The notes: generated by a model not told the origin, from the letters alone. DNA of 64,000 nt from Massilia agri (GCF_024753255.1 NZ_JANUHA010000007.1:1-64000), one strand, 5' to 3'. Counted from the stretch's first letter, positions 1 through 10,809 are shown. Numbers and translations: made by a program.

Positions 1-12
1 AAGCCGTGCACC

Positions 13-972
13 CTACGAACCGCGGACGTGTTCGACCGGGTTAGGCAAGCTGCGATCCCCACCCATGCGCGCATCCCAGTTGTTGGCGGGCGGCGGCTCC
101 GTCGACAGCGGCTGGGTGGCATGGCGGTCGTAGATCGCGATCCACCCCGGCATGCGCGAAGGCTTCTCCTGGCTGACGCCGGTCATCTGCTGAAGCGTCG
201 ACGGATCGGCCACGTTGGCGCTTGAAAAACGCACCAGCCGATCGAGCTTCGGATGCTGCAGGTCGAGGATCGAGGCCACCATCACGAGCGGCGCGGCGGC
301 ATACAGGTGGTAGCTGAGCGCCTTGCCCGCGCGCGCCACCTCGAGCGGCAAGGAGCCGTCCGCCTGGATCTGGCCCATCGCGTGATCGAACATCGTGCGT
401 CCCCAGGCCAGGTAGCGCGCCTCGCCCGTCACGGCGCCGGTGGCGGTGATGGCCAGGCCTTCCCAGTAATAGTGGTTGTTGCGCACGCCCTTGTGCGCGT
501 CCGAATGGGCGATGGTGAGATCGGCGAGCCGGCGCAGCCAGGCCTCGATCGCCTGGCGCTGGGCCGGTGTCGCCGCGGCCTGCACGCGCGCATAGCTCAG
601 GGCGAGGCCGGACAAGGTCCATTTGCGCGTGTACCACGACTGGTTCGTCGTCATGGTGCCGAGCATGCCGCCGCCATCGGCCCAGGCCTGGAGCCAGCCG
701 AGGGCGCACTGCGCATCCGCCGGCTTGCGCTCGCGCTGCCAGGCATTGGCGGCGCGCGCGACGCCGTCCAGGTACTCGTTGACGGGTTTGACCGCGGCCT
801 CGTTGCGGGCCTTGAGCACCGGGTCGACGATGGAATTGTGCTTGTCGCTGTAGTAGCGGTTGGCGTCGATGTCGCGCACCACGGGCGGCGGCGCCTCGCA
901 GGCGGACGCCGTGCCGTGGACCAGCGTGGATAGGATCAAGGCGGCCAGCGCCGGGCAGATGGTGTCTTGCAT
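13..972 (-). CDS. Alginate (mannuronate) lyase, PL5 / AlgL family
   Basis: Predicted secreted lyase of 319 residues that would cleave mannuronate-rich polyuronate by beta-elimination in the periplasm. An Ala/Leu-rich signal peptide covers about residues 1-24. The PL5 core carries NNHYYWEG, whose Asn-His pair matches the catalytic Asn and His of A1-III/AlgL lyases. A later Arg and Tyr seven residues apart (ARAGKALSYH) have the spacing of the catalytic Arg/Tyr of that family. The start is placed at the ATG at 972 because AGGAGA lies just upstream; a GTG at 987 is in frame but overlaps that ribosome site. It is divergent from the diguanylate cyclase. No alginate biosynthesis gene is visible, so the role may be scavenging, or trimming of an exopolysaccharide. 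Family call is confident; exact substrate is inferred. Confidence 0.85.
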   Translation of the reverse strand: MQDTICPALAALILSTLVHGTASACEAPPPVVRDIDANRYYSDKHNSIVDPVLKARNEAAVKPVNEYLDGVARAANAWQRERKPADAQCALGWLQAWADGGGMLGTMTTNQSWYTRKWTLSGLALSYARVQAAATPAQRQAIEAWLRRLADLTIAHSDAHKGVRNNHYYWEGLAITATGAVTGEARYLAWGRTMFDHAMGQIQADGSLPLEVARAGKALSYHLYAAAPLVMVASILDLQHPKLDRLVRFSSANVADPSTLQQMTGVSQEKPSRMPGWIAIYDRHATQPLSTEPPPANNWDARMGGDRSLPNPVEHVRGS

Positions 973-1007
973 CGGGTCTCCTCGCACTTTTGGAAAACGT
1001 TTAACCT

Positions 1008-1036
1008 ATTGTAAGCAAGGTCGTGTCGCAAGTAAA
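1008..1036 (-). promoter_or_regulatory. Candidate sigma70 promoter for the alginate lyase
   Basis: On the minus strand TTTACT (1031-1036) and TACAAT (1008-1013) are separated by 17 bases. They lie about 36 bases upstream of the lyase start codon, leaving a short leader with the AGGAGA ribosome site. Read by eye only. Confidence 0.45.
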
Positions 1037-1129
1037 CAAGGACCATTCGGGAGTGAGCTGCTCGACTTTTTCATGTGGCATGGATATGCTCGAAGCTCAC
1101 GCAAACGCGGCGCCCCGGCGGCCTTACTG

Positions 1130-2719
<1,590 letters not shown>

Positions 2720-2722
<3 letters not shown>

Positions 2723-2748
2723 AAAAACCGCCTGCGATGCAGGCGGTT
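2720..2748 (-). terminator. Rho-independent terminator after the WXXGXW protein gene
   Basis: Perfect 10-bp stem (2726-2735 with 2739-2748) with a 3-base loop. On the minus strand it is followed by a run of seven T. It lies between the convergent ends of the cyclase and the small periplasmic protein, and best serves the minus-strand gene. Confidence 0.8.
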
Positions 2749-2769
2749 CCTCTTGTGCCTCAAACCATC

Positions 2770-3171
2770 TTAGTAACGGTTTGGGTTGTTCGGACGGGCG
2801 TCATGGCGGTTCGGGACGCCGTCGCCGTCACGGTCGCGGCGCGCCATGCGGTGGTCTGCGCGGACCCAGCCGCCGCGCTCCAGGTACCAGCCGTTGCGGT
2901 CCTGGCGCCATTCCGGACGGTGGTAGACGTAGCCCGCACGCACTTTCTCGTAGTGACCGCGCTCCCACACATAGCGGCGGCCGTTCCAGCTCCAGTAACC
3001 CGGCACCCATTCGTAGCCGCGGCGGGCGGCGGGGATCGATTCATGACGCAGCGGCGGCGGCGCCTTGTGCACCACGATCACTTCGGTGCGGCCCTGGGCC
3101 TGCGCCTGGACCGGCGCGAAAGCGGCAGTGCTGATCAGGACAGCTGCGGTGGCGGCAAGAATGCTTTTCAT
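2770..3171 (-). CDS. Small exported YXWXXGXW-repeat protein
   Basis: Protein of 133 residues with a clear signal peptide (about 1-25, ending in AFAPVQAQA). The mature part has [16 protein letters not shown] and related Trp/Gly repeats of the YXWXXGXW type found in small exported proteins of unknown function. The C-terminus [17 protein letters not shown] resembles a single thrombospondin type-3 calcium-binding loop. The start at 3171 is chosen because AAAGGAG precedes it and the signal peptide starts there; an upstream in-frame start at 3225 lacks support. Monocistronic, with its own terminator. Function unknown; probably periplasmic or outer-membrane associated. Confidence 0.8.
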   Translation of the reverse strand: MKSILAATAAVLISTAAFAPVQAQAQGRTEVIVVHKAPPPLRHESIPAARRGYEWVPGYWSWNGRRYVWERGHYEKVRAGYVYHRPEWRQDRNGWYLERGGWVRADHRMARRDRDGDGVPNRHDARPNNPNRY

Positions 3172-3296
3172 GGTGTTTCTCCTTTCGGTTGGTGTTGGAC
3201 ACACTATAGCCAGCCACAACCGCACATGGGAGAAATGAAAAACCTGCTTACAAGGGATACATTCCGCACTGGAAATGTAACTGCCGTATTCCAGAA

Positions 3297-3327
3297 AGCA
3301 AAACAGCCGGCGCAGGGCCGGCTGTTT
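3297..3327 (-). terminator. Rho-independent terminator after the TonB-C-like gene
   Basis: A 10-bp stem (3301-3310 with 3318-3327) rich in GC at its centre. On the minus strand it is followed by TTTTGCTTTC. It lies 19 bases past the stop of the TonB-like gene. Confidence 0.7.
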
Positions 3328-3345
3328 CGAAGGGAAGGAAACCTA

Positions 3346-3690
3346 TTAGTCCAGTTTCCAGGCGTAGTCGACCTTGGCCCAGGTCTGGGCCGGTGCGCCG
3401 TCCTTGGTGCCCGGCTTGAACTTGCATGCGGTCAGGCCTTTCAGCGCTGCGCGGTCCAGGTTCTTGAAACCGCTCGACTTTTCCAGCTTCGACTCGGTCA
3501 CGGTGCCATCGGCGCTCACCAGGAACGATGCCGAGGTGGTGCCCTGCTCTTCGTTCATCAGCGACGCTTTCGGGTACTCGACCGCGCACTTCTTCGGATC
3601 GAAAGTGGCCGGCACTTCGGCGGCGAAGGTAGCGCCGGCGGCGGTGGCGAGGGTCATTGCTGCGATCAGTTTCACGGTCAGGTTTTTCAT
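3346..3690 (-). CDS. Periplasmic TonB C-terminal-domain protein (stand-alone)
   Basis: Protein of 114 residues with a signal peptide (about 1-23, cleavage near TFAAE). The rest looks like one TonB C-terminal fold: VSADGTVTESKLEKSSGF followed by a KFKPGTKDGAPA segment is the usual strand-helix-strand pattern. It lacks the N-terminal membrane anchor and Pro-rich spacer of true TonB, so it is unlikely to transduce energy by itself. Two Cys residues (KKCAVEYP and LTACKFKP) could form a disulfide. It stands alone, with its own terminator, between the WXXGXW gene and the chemoreceptor. Role unknown. Confidence 0.75.
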   Translation of the reverse strand: MKNLTVKLIAAMTLATAAGATFAAEVPATFDPKKCAVEYPKASLMNEEQGTTSASFLVSADGTVTESKLEKSSGFKNLDRAALKGLTACKFKPGTKDGAPAQTWAKVDYAWKLD

Positions 3691-3764
3691 AATTTCCCCA
3701 ATAAGGTTTTGATAAAGGTTGGCAGTCTCACTGCATGCCGGCCTTGATGCCGGCTATTTCTCTC

Positions 3765-5552
3765 TTAGAATTCTTCCCACTCGTCGCTGGCGACGGTGGC
3801 GGCCTTCTTCGGCTTGGCCGCGGGTGCTGCGTCTTCCTGCGCCGGAGCTGCCGGTGCTGCTGCGGCTGGCTTCTTCGCGGCCGGCTTTTTCAGGGCCGGG
3901 GCCGGACGCTTGGCGGCTGCGGGACGCACCACCACGGCGGTGCTGGTCGCTGCAGGCGCCGAGGTGTCGGCCTGGTACTGCTCGCCCTCGGTCAGCTTGA
4001 AGATGCTGACGACACGGGCCAGTTCGCTCGCCTGGTCTTGCAGGCTCTGCGCTGCCGCAGCGGCCTCTTCCACCAGGGCGGCATTTTGCTGGGTCATGCT
4101 GTCCATCTCGATGATCGACATGTTGACCTGTTCGATACCTGCGCTCTGCTCGGCGCTGGCGTTGGCGATCTCGCTCATGATGTCGGTCACGCGGCGCACG
4201 CTGGCCACCACTTCGTCCATCGTCACGCCGGCCTGGCCGACCAGCTTGCTGCCACGCTCGACCTTCTCGACGGAGTCGCCGATCAGGGTCTTGATTTCTT
4301 TCGCTGCCGCAGCCGAACGCTGGGCCAGGTTACGCACTTCCGATGCCACCACCGCGAAGCCACGGCCCTGTTCACCGGCACGCGCCGCTTCCACCGCGGC
4401 GTTCAGCGCCAGGATGTTGGTCTGGAAGGCGATGCCGTCGATGACGCCGATGATGTCCGAGATCTTGCTGGCCGAGGTGTTGATCTCGCCCATGGTGCCG
4501 ACTACTTGCGACACCACTTCGCCACCCTTGCGGGCCACGTCCGATGCGGTCGCCGCCAGGGCGTTCGCTTCACGGGCGTTGTCGGCGTTCTGCTTCACGG
4601 TCGAGGTCAGTTCTTCCATCGCCGAGGCGGTCTTTTCCAGCGAGCTGGCCTGCAGTTCGGTACGCGAGGACAGGTCGATGTTACCGGCGGCGATTTCACG
4701 CGAGGCAGTGCCGATGGTTTCGGTGCCGCGGCGCACTTGCTCAACGATACCGACCAGGCTGTTGCGCATTTCTTTCATCTCGACCAGCAGGCTGCCACGG
4801 TCCGACGATTCGGTTTCGATGGCGATCGACAGGTCGCCGTGGGCGATGCTGCCGGCGATCTGGGCGGTGTAAGCCGGTTCGCCACCAAGCTGCTTGCGCA
4901 GGCTGCGGGCGATCAGCCAGGCCATCACGACACCGATGGCGACGGCGACCAGCAGCAGGACGATCATGAAGTTACGGGCGTTCTGGAAGGCGGTCTCGGC
5001 GTCGGCCTTGCTCTGGGCGTTCTGTTTTTCCTCAAGGATGGCCAGCTGGTCCAGCGCGTCCATCCACTTCTTCTGCACCGGACGCACTTCGCGGATCATC
5101 ACGCGGGTAGCGTCCATGGCGTTATTCGCCAGGTACAGCTCCGAGGCCTTGGCGATTGCCGGCATGGCGGCAGCTTCGGATTCCTTGATCTGGGTCAGCA
5201 GCGCTTTTTCCTTGTCGCTGGCGTGGGCCGCGAAGATCGACGACAGCTTCTTCTGCGCATCGTCGTACTTCTTGGTCTGTTCCTTGAACTTGACCATTTC
5301 CGGCTCCATGTCGGCCGGGTCGGTCATCAGGGTCAGGACGCGCAGCGAAGCGACGCGCTCGCTGACGTTGTTGCGCATATCGATCACGAGGCCGGTCGAG
5401 ACATTGCTGACGCTGACCACACGGTCAAGGCGGTCCTGGATCTGCGACATGCGCACGATGCCCAACACCGTGACTGCAACCAGCAGCGCCAGCACCAGCG
5501 CAAAGCCGAGTGCGAGGCGGGTACCGACCTTCAAGTTATTCAAAAAAGCCAT
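3765..5552 (-). CDS. Methyl-accepting chemotaxis protein with C-terminal EWEEF tether
   Basis: Inner-membrane chemoreceptor of 595 residues. TM1 (about 10-32) and TM2 (about 190-212) flank a helical periplasmic four-helix-bundle sensor. Then come a HAMP domain and a long signalling hairpin whose tip contains [19 protein letters not shown], the part that contacts CheA and CheW. A flexible Ala/Pro/Lys-rich tail ends in EWEEF, a pentapeptide of the kind that docks CheR or CheB in E. coli receptors (NWETF). The start at 5552 has a GGGAAGA ribosome site. No che genes are in the window, so its signalling partners must lie elsewhere. It should feed whichever motor answers CheY; the FliM encoded in this window probably does not. 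Confidence 0.93.
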   Translation of the reverse strand: MAFLNNLKVGTRLALGFALVLALLVAVTVLGIVRMSQIQDRLDRVVSVSNVSTGLVIDMRNNVSERVASLRVLTLMTDPADMEPEMVKFKEQTKKYDDAQKKLSSIFAAHASDKEKALLTQIKESEAAAMPAIAKASELYLANNAMDATRVMIREVRPVQKKWMDALDQLAILEEKQNAQSKADAETAFQNARNFMIVLLLVAVAIGVVMAWLIARSLRKQLGGEPAYTAQIAGSIAHGDLSIAIETESSDRGSLLVEMKEMRNSLVGIVEQVRRGTETIGTASREIAAGNIDLSSRTELQASSLEKTASAMEELTSTVKQNADNAREANALAATASDVARKGGEVVSQVVGTMGEINTSASKISDIIGVIDGIAFQTNILALNAAVEAARAGEQGRGFAVVASEVRNLAQRSAAAAKEIKTLIGDSVEKVERGSKLVGQAGVTMDEVVASVRRVTDIMSEIANASAEQSAGIEQVNMSIIEMDSMTQQNAALVEEAAAAAQSLQDQASELARVVSIFKLTEGEQYQADTSAPAATSTAVVVRPAAAKRPAPALKKPAAKKPAAAAPAAPAQEDAAPAAKPKKAATVASDEWEEF

Positions 5553-5896
5553 GCTCGTGTTCTTCCCTGTATCTATTGATCGAAATTCGCCCGGATTCTG
5601 GCGCCGTGCGACGCGTATGCCGTAATTGTTTGTGATTTACGACTATTTCCGACAGGATAAATCAAAAATTCTGACCGGAAAGTCGGAAATCGACTGCAGC
5701 ATCCGAACTGTTTCAGCTCAACAACAGTGTTGATGTTCAACAAGGCAGATTATGCTTGTAGTCTTTCCATAGAGCAAGCTTGATACACGGCATCGGTATA
5801 GAAATTGCAATTGTTTGTATCTATTTGCCGACAAGAAACAAAAAAGGCGCACCGAAGTGCGCCTTTTGCAGGAAACATAGTTGTTCGGAATCTAAT
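5553..5896. other. Intergenic region between the chemoreceptor and dusA
   Basis: 344 bases without a credible gene. It contains the dusA terminator (5839-5867) and the upstream region of the chemoreceptor. The part between 5620 and 5760 is AT-rich and is the likely receptor promoter region, but I could not pick a convincing sigma28 or sigma70 promoter. Confidence 0.6.
5839..5867 (-). terminator. Rho-independent terminator after dusA
   Basis: A 10-bp stem (5842-5851 with 5858-5867) containing GGCGCA/TGCGCC, flanked by A and T runs, so it can work both ways. It lies 30 bases after the dusA stop. Confidence 0.8.
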
Positions 5897-6916
5897 TTAT
5901 GCGGCCACCGGCATACGTGAAGCCGCCTCGAGCAACAGCGCCGGGTCGCCAGCAGCGAGACGTTTCGGGTCCGACAGCATCTGGCGGAAGGCGCGTGCTC
6001 CCGGCAGGCCGGTCATGATGCCCAGCATGTGGCGTGTGATGCTGTTGAGTTTCAGGCCGTATCCGCCGTACAGGCGCAATTGTTCCGCAATATAGGGAAT
6101 CATCGCTTCCAGCACCTGCACCCGGGTTTTCAGGGGCGCAGTCGTGTCGCCATAGAAGCGGCGGTCCCAGTCCGCCATCACCCAGGGGTTGTGGTAGGCC
6201 TCGCGGCCCAGCATCACGCCGTCGACGTGCTCCAGGTGCAGGGCGATCTCGTCGTCGGTTTTCACTCCGCCGTTGATGATGATCTCGAGCTCGGGGAAAT
6301 CGCGCTTGAGCTGGTAGGCCACTTCATAGCGCAGCGGCGGGATCTCGCGGTTTTCCTTCGGCGACAGGCCCTTGAGCACGGCGTTGCGGGCGTGGACGAT
6401 GAAGGTGCTGCAGCCGGCATCGGCGATGGTGCCGATGAAGTCGCGCACGAAACCGTATTCCTCGTTGTAGTCGATGCCGATGCGGTGTTTCACGGTGACG
6501 TCGACCGAGACCGCGTCGCGCATGGCCTTCACGCAGTCCGCCACCAGCTGCGGCTCCTGCATCAGGCAGGCCCCGAAGGCGCCCTTCTGCACCCGCTCCG
6601 AAGGACAGCCGCAATTCAGGTTGATCTCGTCGTATCCCCACTGCTCGCCCAGTTTCGCGCTTTTCGCCAGGTCGTGCGGGTCGCTGCCGCCCAGCTGCAG
6701 CGCCACCGGATGCTCGCTCCCGTCAAAGCGCAGGTGGCGCTCGACGTCGCCGTAGACCAGGGCGCCGGTGGTCACCATCTCTGTATACAGCCAGGCATGT
6801 CGGGTGATGTGGCGATGGAAGACGCGGCAATGGCGGTCGGTCCAGTCCATCATGGGGGCAATACTGAGCGTTCTTTTACTGTATTTCATATTTCTGCTAA
6901 TTTTCGTGGCCGGCAT
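5897..6916 (-). CDS. dusA: tRNA-dihydrouridine(20/20a) synthase
   Basis: FMN-dependent enzyme that reduces U20/U20a in the tRNA D-loop using NADPH. The 339-residue product matches DusA in length. Visible marks are SIAPMMDWTDRHCR near the N-terminus (FMN site), NLNCGCPSERVQ with the catalytic Cys, the KHRIGID segment, and INGGV followed by VMLGREAY, which bind the FMN phosphate at the barrel end. The start at 6916 is the first in frame; the ATG at 6889 (MKYSKRTLS) is also plausible and nearer the length of some homologues. It is separated by 55 bases from the broken receiver gene on the same strand. Housekeeping; no regulation seen. Confidence 0.95.
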   Translation of the reverse strand: MPATKISRNMKYSKRTLSIAPMMDWTDRHCRVFHRHITRHAWLYTEMVTTGALVYGDVERHLRFDGSEHPVALQLGGSDPHDLAKSAKLGEQWGYDEINLNCGCPSERVQKGAFGACLMQEPQLVADCVKAMRDAVSVDVTVKHRIGIDYNEEYGFVRDFIGTIADAGCSTFIVHARNAVLKGLSPKENREIPPLRYEVAYQLKRDFPELEIIINGGVKTDDEIALHLEHVDGVMLGREAYHNPWVMADWDRRFYGDTTAPLKTRVQVLEAMIPYIAEQLRLYGGYGLKLNSITRHMLGIMTGLPGARAFRQMLSDPKRLAAGDPALLLEAASRMPVAA

Positions 6917-6971
6917 TCAAGGACACCTTGGCGCCCCGAGCGCGATACCTGCGAGATATCGCAGCACGAGG

Positions 6972-7339
6972 CTAGTGACTGAACGAACGCAACAGCCGTA
7001 TGAGCTCATCAGGCTGATAGGGAGCGGGGATATATGCATCCGCGCCGCTCGCGTAGCCGCTTGCCATGTCGGCACTCGTAATGAACGCCGCGGAAGTCCG
7101 GATGACCCGCCAGTCACGCGTCGCCGGATTGTCCTTGATTCGCCGGCAGACGTCCCGACCATCGATATCCGGGAGCCGGACGTCGAGTATCAACGCCGGA
7201 CCGTACATCTCGACCATCTGGAGGGCTTGCGGCCATTGCAGGCTTCGCGGACCGTGAAGCCGGCATTCCTCAGGAGTCGTGTTTTCGCATAGCGGGCTGC
7301 CTCGTAATCTTCGACATTCAGGATAAAGGCAGAGGACAC
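6972..7339 (-). pseudogene. Frameshifted stand-alone response-regulator receiver domain
   Basis: A GTG at 7339 with AAGGAG five bases upstream opens a receiver domain (ILNVEDYEAARYAKTRLL, then FTVREACNG). Around 7229-7234 one base appears to be missing, and the rest (from LQMVEMYGPALILDVRLPD to the stop at 6972) continues in the next frame. Restoring one base in GGCCGCAAG gives a continuous protein of about 122 residues. The phospho-acceptor Asp (LDVRLPDIDG) is present, but the usual Lys of the KP motif is Ala (GADAYIPAPYQP). It lies 83 bases downstream of the hybrid kinase on the same strand and was probably co-transcribed with it. A sequencing error is possible; otherwise it is a recent pseudogene. 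Confidence 0.75.
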
Positions 7340-7422
7340 GTCGGCTCCTTGGAAGGGATGCTATTGTAACCTGCGGTGGCCGGGCGGGTGCTGGCGCCCG
7401 CCGTTTTGCCGGCGCCGCGCCG

Positions 7423-9570
7423 CTATTGCGGGGTCTTCCAGGCCCGAAGGCTCGACAAGACGGTCAATAACTCTGCCGGCTCCACCGGCTTCGCGACGTG
7501 CATCTGGAATCCCGCCGTGAGCGCGCGCATCCTGTCCTGTACGCGGGCATACGCGGTCAGCGCCACTGCGGGAACGCCGGAGCGGCCCAGTTCGCGTTCG
7601 CGCTTGCGCAGTTCCGCGATGAACTCGTATCCGTTCATTTCTGGCATGCCGATATCGCTCACGACGACGTCCGGCCGGATGCCATCGAACAGCGTCAATG
7701 CTTCGTTCGCATTAGAAGCGGTCTCGACTAGTGCATGGGCGCTCAGCAAGACGGATGCGAGCATATTGCGCGCGTCATCATCGTCTTCGACCAGGAGAAT
7801 GGTTGCGCCTCTCAGCCCGAACTCTTCGGTATTGTCCGGAAGCGGGGGCCCGGGATCCGCGTCCAACGTCGTCCCGGATGCGGCATGCGCGCCCTTGACT
7901 GCCGCCAGTGGCAGCGTCACCGTGAACGTCGAGCCCTTGCCCAGGCCCGGGCTCGACGCCTGTACGTAGCCGCCATGCAGCTCGACCAGTTTCTTGACGA
8001 TGGCGAGACCCAGTCCGAGGCCGCCCTGTTTGCGGGTGGACGTCGGGTCGACCTGCGTGAAGGTATCGAAGATTGTTGGCAAGTGTTCAGCTGGAATGCC
8101 GGCGCCGTTGTCGCTGACGAGGATCTGGACGTTGGACTCGACTTTCTTCAGCGCGAGCTGCACCTCGCCCCCTTTCGGCGTGAACTTGACCGCATTCGAT
8201 ACCAGGTTCCACACGATCTGCTGGAGCCGTTCCGGGTCGCCCGTGATCGGCCCGGCCGAGGGGTCCAGCACCGACCGCAGGCTGATGTTCTTTGCCTGGG
8301 CCGCGGGCCGCAGGGCCTCGAGCGCCGCATCGACCGACAACTGGGGCGAAAACAGCTGGACGTTCAGGCGCAGCTTGCCATTGACGATGCGGGAGATATC
8401 GAGAAGATCTTCGACGATCTGAGCCTGGCTGCGTGCATTCCTTTCGATCGTGGCAATTGCGCGCTCCTGCATGGCCGGGTCCAGCTTGCCGGAGGTCAGC
8501 ATTTGCGCCCAACCCAATATCGAGGTCAGCGGCGTGCGGAGTTCATGAGAAACGGTAGCGAGGAACTGATCCTTGGCCTCGTTGGCCCGGGCTGCTTCTT
8601 CGTACAGCTTCTGCTTTTCAAGCGCATCGAGCTCGGCACGGCGCCGCGCGAACAGCGCTTCCTGATACAGGGAAGCCTTGTTCAGGCCGATCGCCGCCTG
8701 GGCTGCGAGCGTTTCCACGAGACGTTCATGGCTTTCCGTGAAGCGGTCGGGCTCTTCGTGACCGAAGAAGAGCCCGCCTACGACTTCGCCGTTGCCCAGG
8801 CTGACAGGTACGGCGAGATAGGAGCGTACCGGCAGGTGGCCGGGCGGCATGCCGTGATGGGGTCCCATCTTGCCGTAACGCGGATCGGAACGGATGTCGC
8901 CGCTGCGAATCGCCCCCTCGCCGCGGAACGTCGGGCCGAACAGATGGGTTGCCCGGGGCAGCGGAAACTGGCTGAAGTGCTCTTTCGGCACGCCCGCGAT
9001 CGTATACAAGGTATAGCTTTCGCCCCCCTCGTCCCGGACGTTGTAGAAGAATGCGCCGAACTGGGCGCCGGTCAGCCGTGTCGCCGCTTCCGTGACCGCT
9101 TCCACGATCTTTTCATGGCTCAGTTCCTGGAGGATCAGCGAGCCGATCGCGTGCAACGCTTCCCGTTCACGTTCCTGCTGAAGCCGGGGACGGGCATCCT
9201 GCACCTCGATCACCGTCCCCACCACCTTCCCGTCGCGGCGCACGGGGCTGGCGGTGAAGTAGACCGGATAGAAGGAACCATCGCGGTGTACGAAGACTTC
9301 CTCACCCTGTTCCTGCAAATTGGCGGGAGCTGCGCGGTCGATCGGGCAATCTTCGAGCGGATAATGCGAGCCATCCGGCCGGGTGTGGTGAACGAAATTG
9401 TGCAGGGCCGAGCCTTGCACTTCCTCCAGACGGTAGCCGGTAAGCTCCTCTGCCGCAGGATTCATGTAGACGCAACATTGTCGTTCGTCCATAACGAACA
9501 GTGCGACCGTCGCGTTATCGCAAACGTCCTGCAAGTGGGAGAGGAGGATGGGGCGAATTGGTGCGGACAC
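7423..9570 (-). CDS. PAS-GAF hybrid sensor histidine kinase with C-terminal receiver
   Basis: Cytoplasmic hybrid kinase of about 715 residues with no membrane segment. Domains in order: PAS (about 15-125), GAF (about 145-300, containing MPPGHLPVRSYLAVPV), coiled linker, HisKA with phospho-His in VSHELRTPLTS (His near 342), and an HATPase with an N box (NLVSNAVKF) and G boxes (DNGAGIP, GLGLGLAIVKK). A receiver domain follows, with Asp in VVSDIGMPEMNG and Lys in VAKPVEP. It senses an unknown signal through PAS/GAF and relays phosphate to its own receiver. The start is unsure: GTG at 9570 is used; a TTG at 9597 is in frame. The frameshifted receiver gene follows, suggesting a kinase-regulator pair. 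Confidence 0.92.
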   Translation of the reverse strand: MSAPIRPILLSHLQDVCDNATVALFVMDERQCCVYMNPAAEELTGYRLEEVQGSALHNFVHHTRPDGSHYPLEDCPIDRAAPANLQEQGEEVFVHRDGSFYPVYFTASPVRRDGKVVGTVIEVQDARPRLQQEREREALHAIGSLILQELSHEKIVEAVTEAATRLTGAQFGAFFYNVRDEGGESYTLYTIAGVPKEHFSQFPLPRATHLFGPTFRGEGAIRSGDIRSDPRYGKMGPHHGMPPGHLPVRSYLAVPVSLGNGEVVGGLFFGHEEPDRFTESHERLVETLAAQAAIGLNKASLYQEALFARRRAELDALEKQKLYEEAARANEAKDQFLATVSHELRTPLTSILGWAQMLTSGKLDPAMQERAIATIERNARSQAQIVEDLLDISRIVNGKLRLNVQLFSPQLSVDAALEALRPAAQAKNISLRSVLDPSAGPITGDPERLQQIVWNLVSNAVKFTPKGGEVQLALKKVESNVQILVSDNGAGIPAEHLPTIFDTFTQVDPTSTRKQGGLGLGLAIVKKLVELHGGYVQASSPGLGKGSTFTVTLPLAAVKGAHAASGTTLDADPGPPLPDNTEEFGLRGATILLVEDDDDARNMLASVLLSAHALVETASNANEALTLFDGIRPDVVVSDIGMPEMNGYEFIAELRKRERELGRSGVPAVALTAYARVQDRMRALTAGFQMHVAKPVEPAELLTVLSSLRAWKTPQ

Positions 9571-9631
9571 GGAGCAGCTTTTCCGGTTGAGCGGCAATTA
9601 TACATACGCACTCCCGCCGCCCCGGTTCCGT

Positions 9632-9745
9632 TCACGCTCTGCTGTTCACAGCGTTTGCCAGGCGCGGCAGGCGGACGGTAAAGGTACTGCCCATCCCCAC
9701 GCCCGCACTGGCTGCCGTGATCGAGCCGCCATGCAGCTCCCTCAT
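9632..9745 (-). pseudogene. Remnant of a histidine kinase C-terminus
   Basis: About 37 codons ending at a stop at 9632 read MRELHGGSITAASAG, then GMGSTFTVRLP. This is the final helix and strand of an HATPase domain, with the last G box. Upstream the frame runs into unrelated sequence and no ATP-binding core can be found, so this is the tail of a deleted kinase. It sits just upstream of the intact hybrid kinase, which carries a similar segment (LHGGYVQASSPGLGKGSTF), so a collapsed tandem duplication or a deletion is likely. Confidence 0.65.
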
Positions 9746-9945
9746 GGTCGGGGCGGCGCCCCGGCGTCGAACGGATATTCTGCCGATCTCGTTGCGGGCC
9801 CGGCAAATACAATGTGGCGCAGAACGTCTCTCTGGACTAAGCTGCTGAATACGCATACTCTTATGTTATATTTCTCTGTATCAATATTCCGTGCGCAGAC
9901 ACTGTTCTGACATCCTTCTTCTTCCTGACCGCATCCATTTCGCCC

Positions 9946-10743
9946 ATGAAAAAAACCGTCCTGCGCCCGACCGCCTTCGTTCTGGTGTCGACCAACCACG
10001 GCAGCATGCTGGTGAACCGTCACGATTACCGCACCGTACCGGGCGGCGCCTATGGCGTCGGCTACCAGCTGATGGAGACCTCGTCCTTCGATCATGAGGA
10101 AGTGGATATCGCGATGCAGCTGCTCGAATCGCGCCGCAAGAATTTCGGCGACGGCGTGATGGCGATCGACTGCGGCGCCAACATCGGCGTCCACACGATC
10201 GAATGGTCCCGCCTGATGTTCGGCTGGGGCAATGTGATCGCCTTCGAGGCGCAGGAACGGGTGTTCTATGCACTGGCCGGCAACCTCACCCTGAACAACT
10301 GCTTCAATGCCCGCGCCATCTGGGCCGCAGTCGGCGCCGAAGAAGGCTCGATCCGGGTACCGATGCCGAATTACCTGGCGCCGGCAAGTTTCGGCAGCCT
10401 GGAGATCAAAAAGAGCGCGACGAACGAGTTCATCGGCCAGCACATCGATTACTCAGACAGCAAGACCCAGCCGACCCAGATGCGCAGCATCGACAGTTTC
10501 GGCCTGCAGCGCCTCGACTTCATCAAGATCGACATCGAAGGCATGGAAATGGATGCGCTGATGGGGGCGCGCGAGACCATCGCCCGTTGCAGGCCGCAAC
10601 TGATGATCGAGAAGATCAAGTCCAACGAGACCGAGATCACGGACTTCCTGAAGCAACGCGGCTACACCATCTTCCCGCTCGGGATCAACCTGCTGGCGGT
10701 GCACGAATCCGACCCGGTTGGCAAGGAAATCAGCGTCGGCTGA
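9946..10743 (+). CDS. FkbM-family SAM-dependent methyltransferase
   Basis: Protein of 265 residues. The SAM-binding motif I is AIDCGANIGVHTIEW (about residues 73-87), followed by the acidic VIAFEAQE, and the FkbM signature LDFIKIDIEGMEMDAL occurs near 190. FkbM enzymes mostly O-methylate sugars or glycosylated small molecules. The start at 9946 is the natural one for this frame. It is convergent with the TPR-glycosyltransferase and close to the flagellin gene, so methylation of a glycan on the filament or cell surface is a reasonable guess, but nothing in the sequence fixes the substrate. Confidence 0.88.
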   Translation: MKKTVLRPTAFVLVSTNHGSMLVNRHDYRTVPGGAYGVGYQLMETSSFDHEEVDIAMQLLESRRKNFGDGVMAIDCGANIGVHTIEWSRLMFGWGNVIAFEAQERVFYALAGNLTLNNCFNARAIWAAVGAEEGSIRVPMPNYLAPASFGSLEIKKSATNEFIGQHIDYSDSKTQPTQMRSIDSFGLQRLDFIKIDIEGMEMDALMGARETIARCRPQLMIEKIKSNETEITDFLKQRGYTIFPLGINLLAVHESDPVGKEISVG

Positions 10744-10754
10744 TCCCCGCCCCC

Positions 10755-10785
10755 AAAAAATGACTGGCGCCCGCAGGACGGGCGC
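10755..10785 (-). terminator. Probable terminator between the FkbM and TPR genes
   Basis: A 7-bp GC stem (10767-10773 with 10779-10785). On the minus strand it is followed, after a few bases, by TTTTTT (10755-10760). It lies in the convergent gap and most likely ends the TPR-glycosyltransferase transcript. Confidence 0.55.
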
Positions 10786-10809
10786 TATTCTTTACCGCTC
10801 TGCCTTTTT

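Noticed and set aside
3735..5579. Long open frame antisense to the chemoreceptor
   Set aside because: Mirror of a GC-rich gene with strong third-base bias; no family motif, His/Gly/Arg-rich composition.
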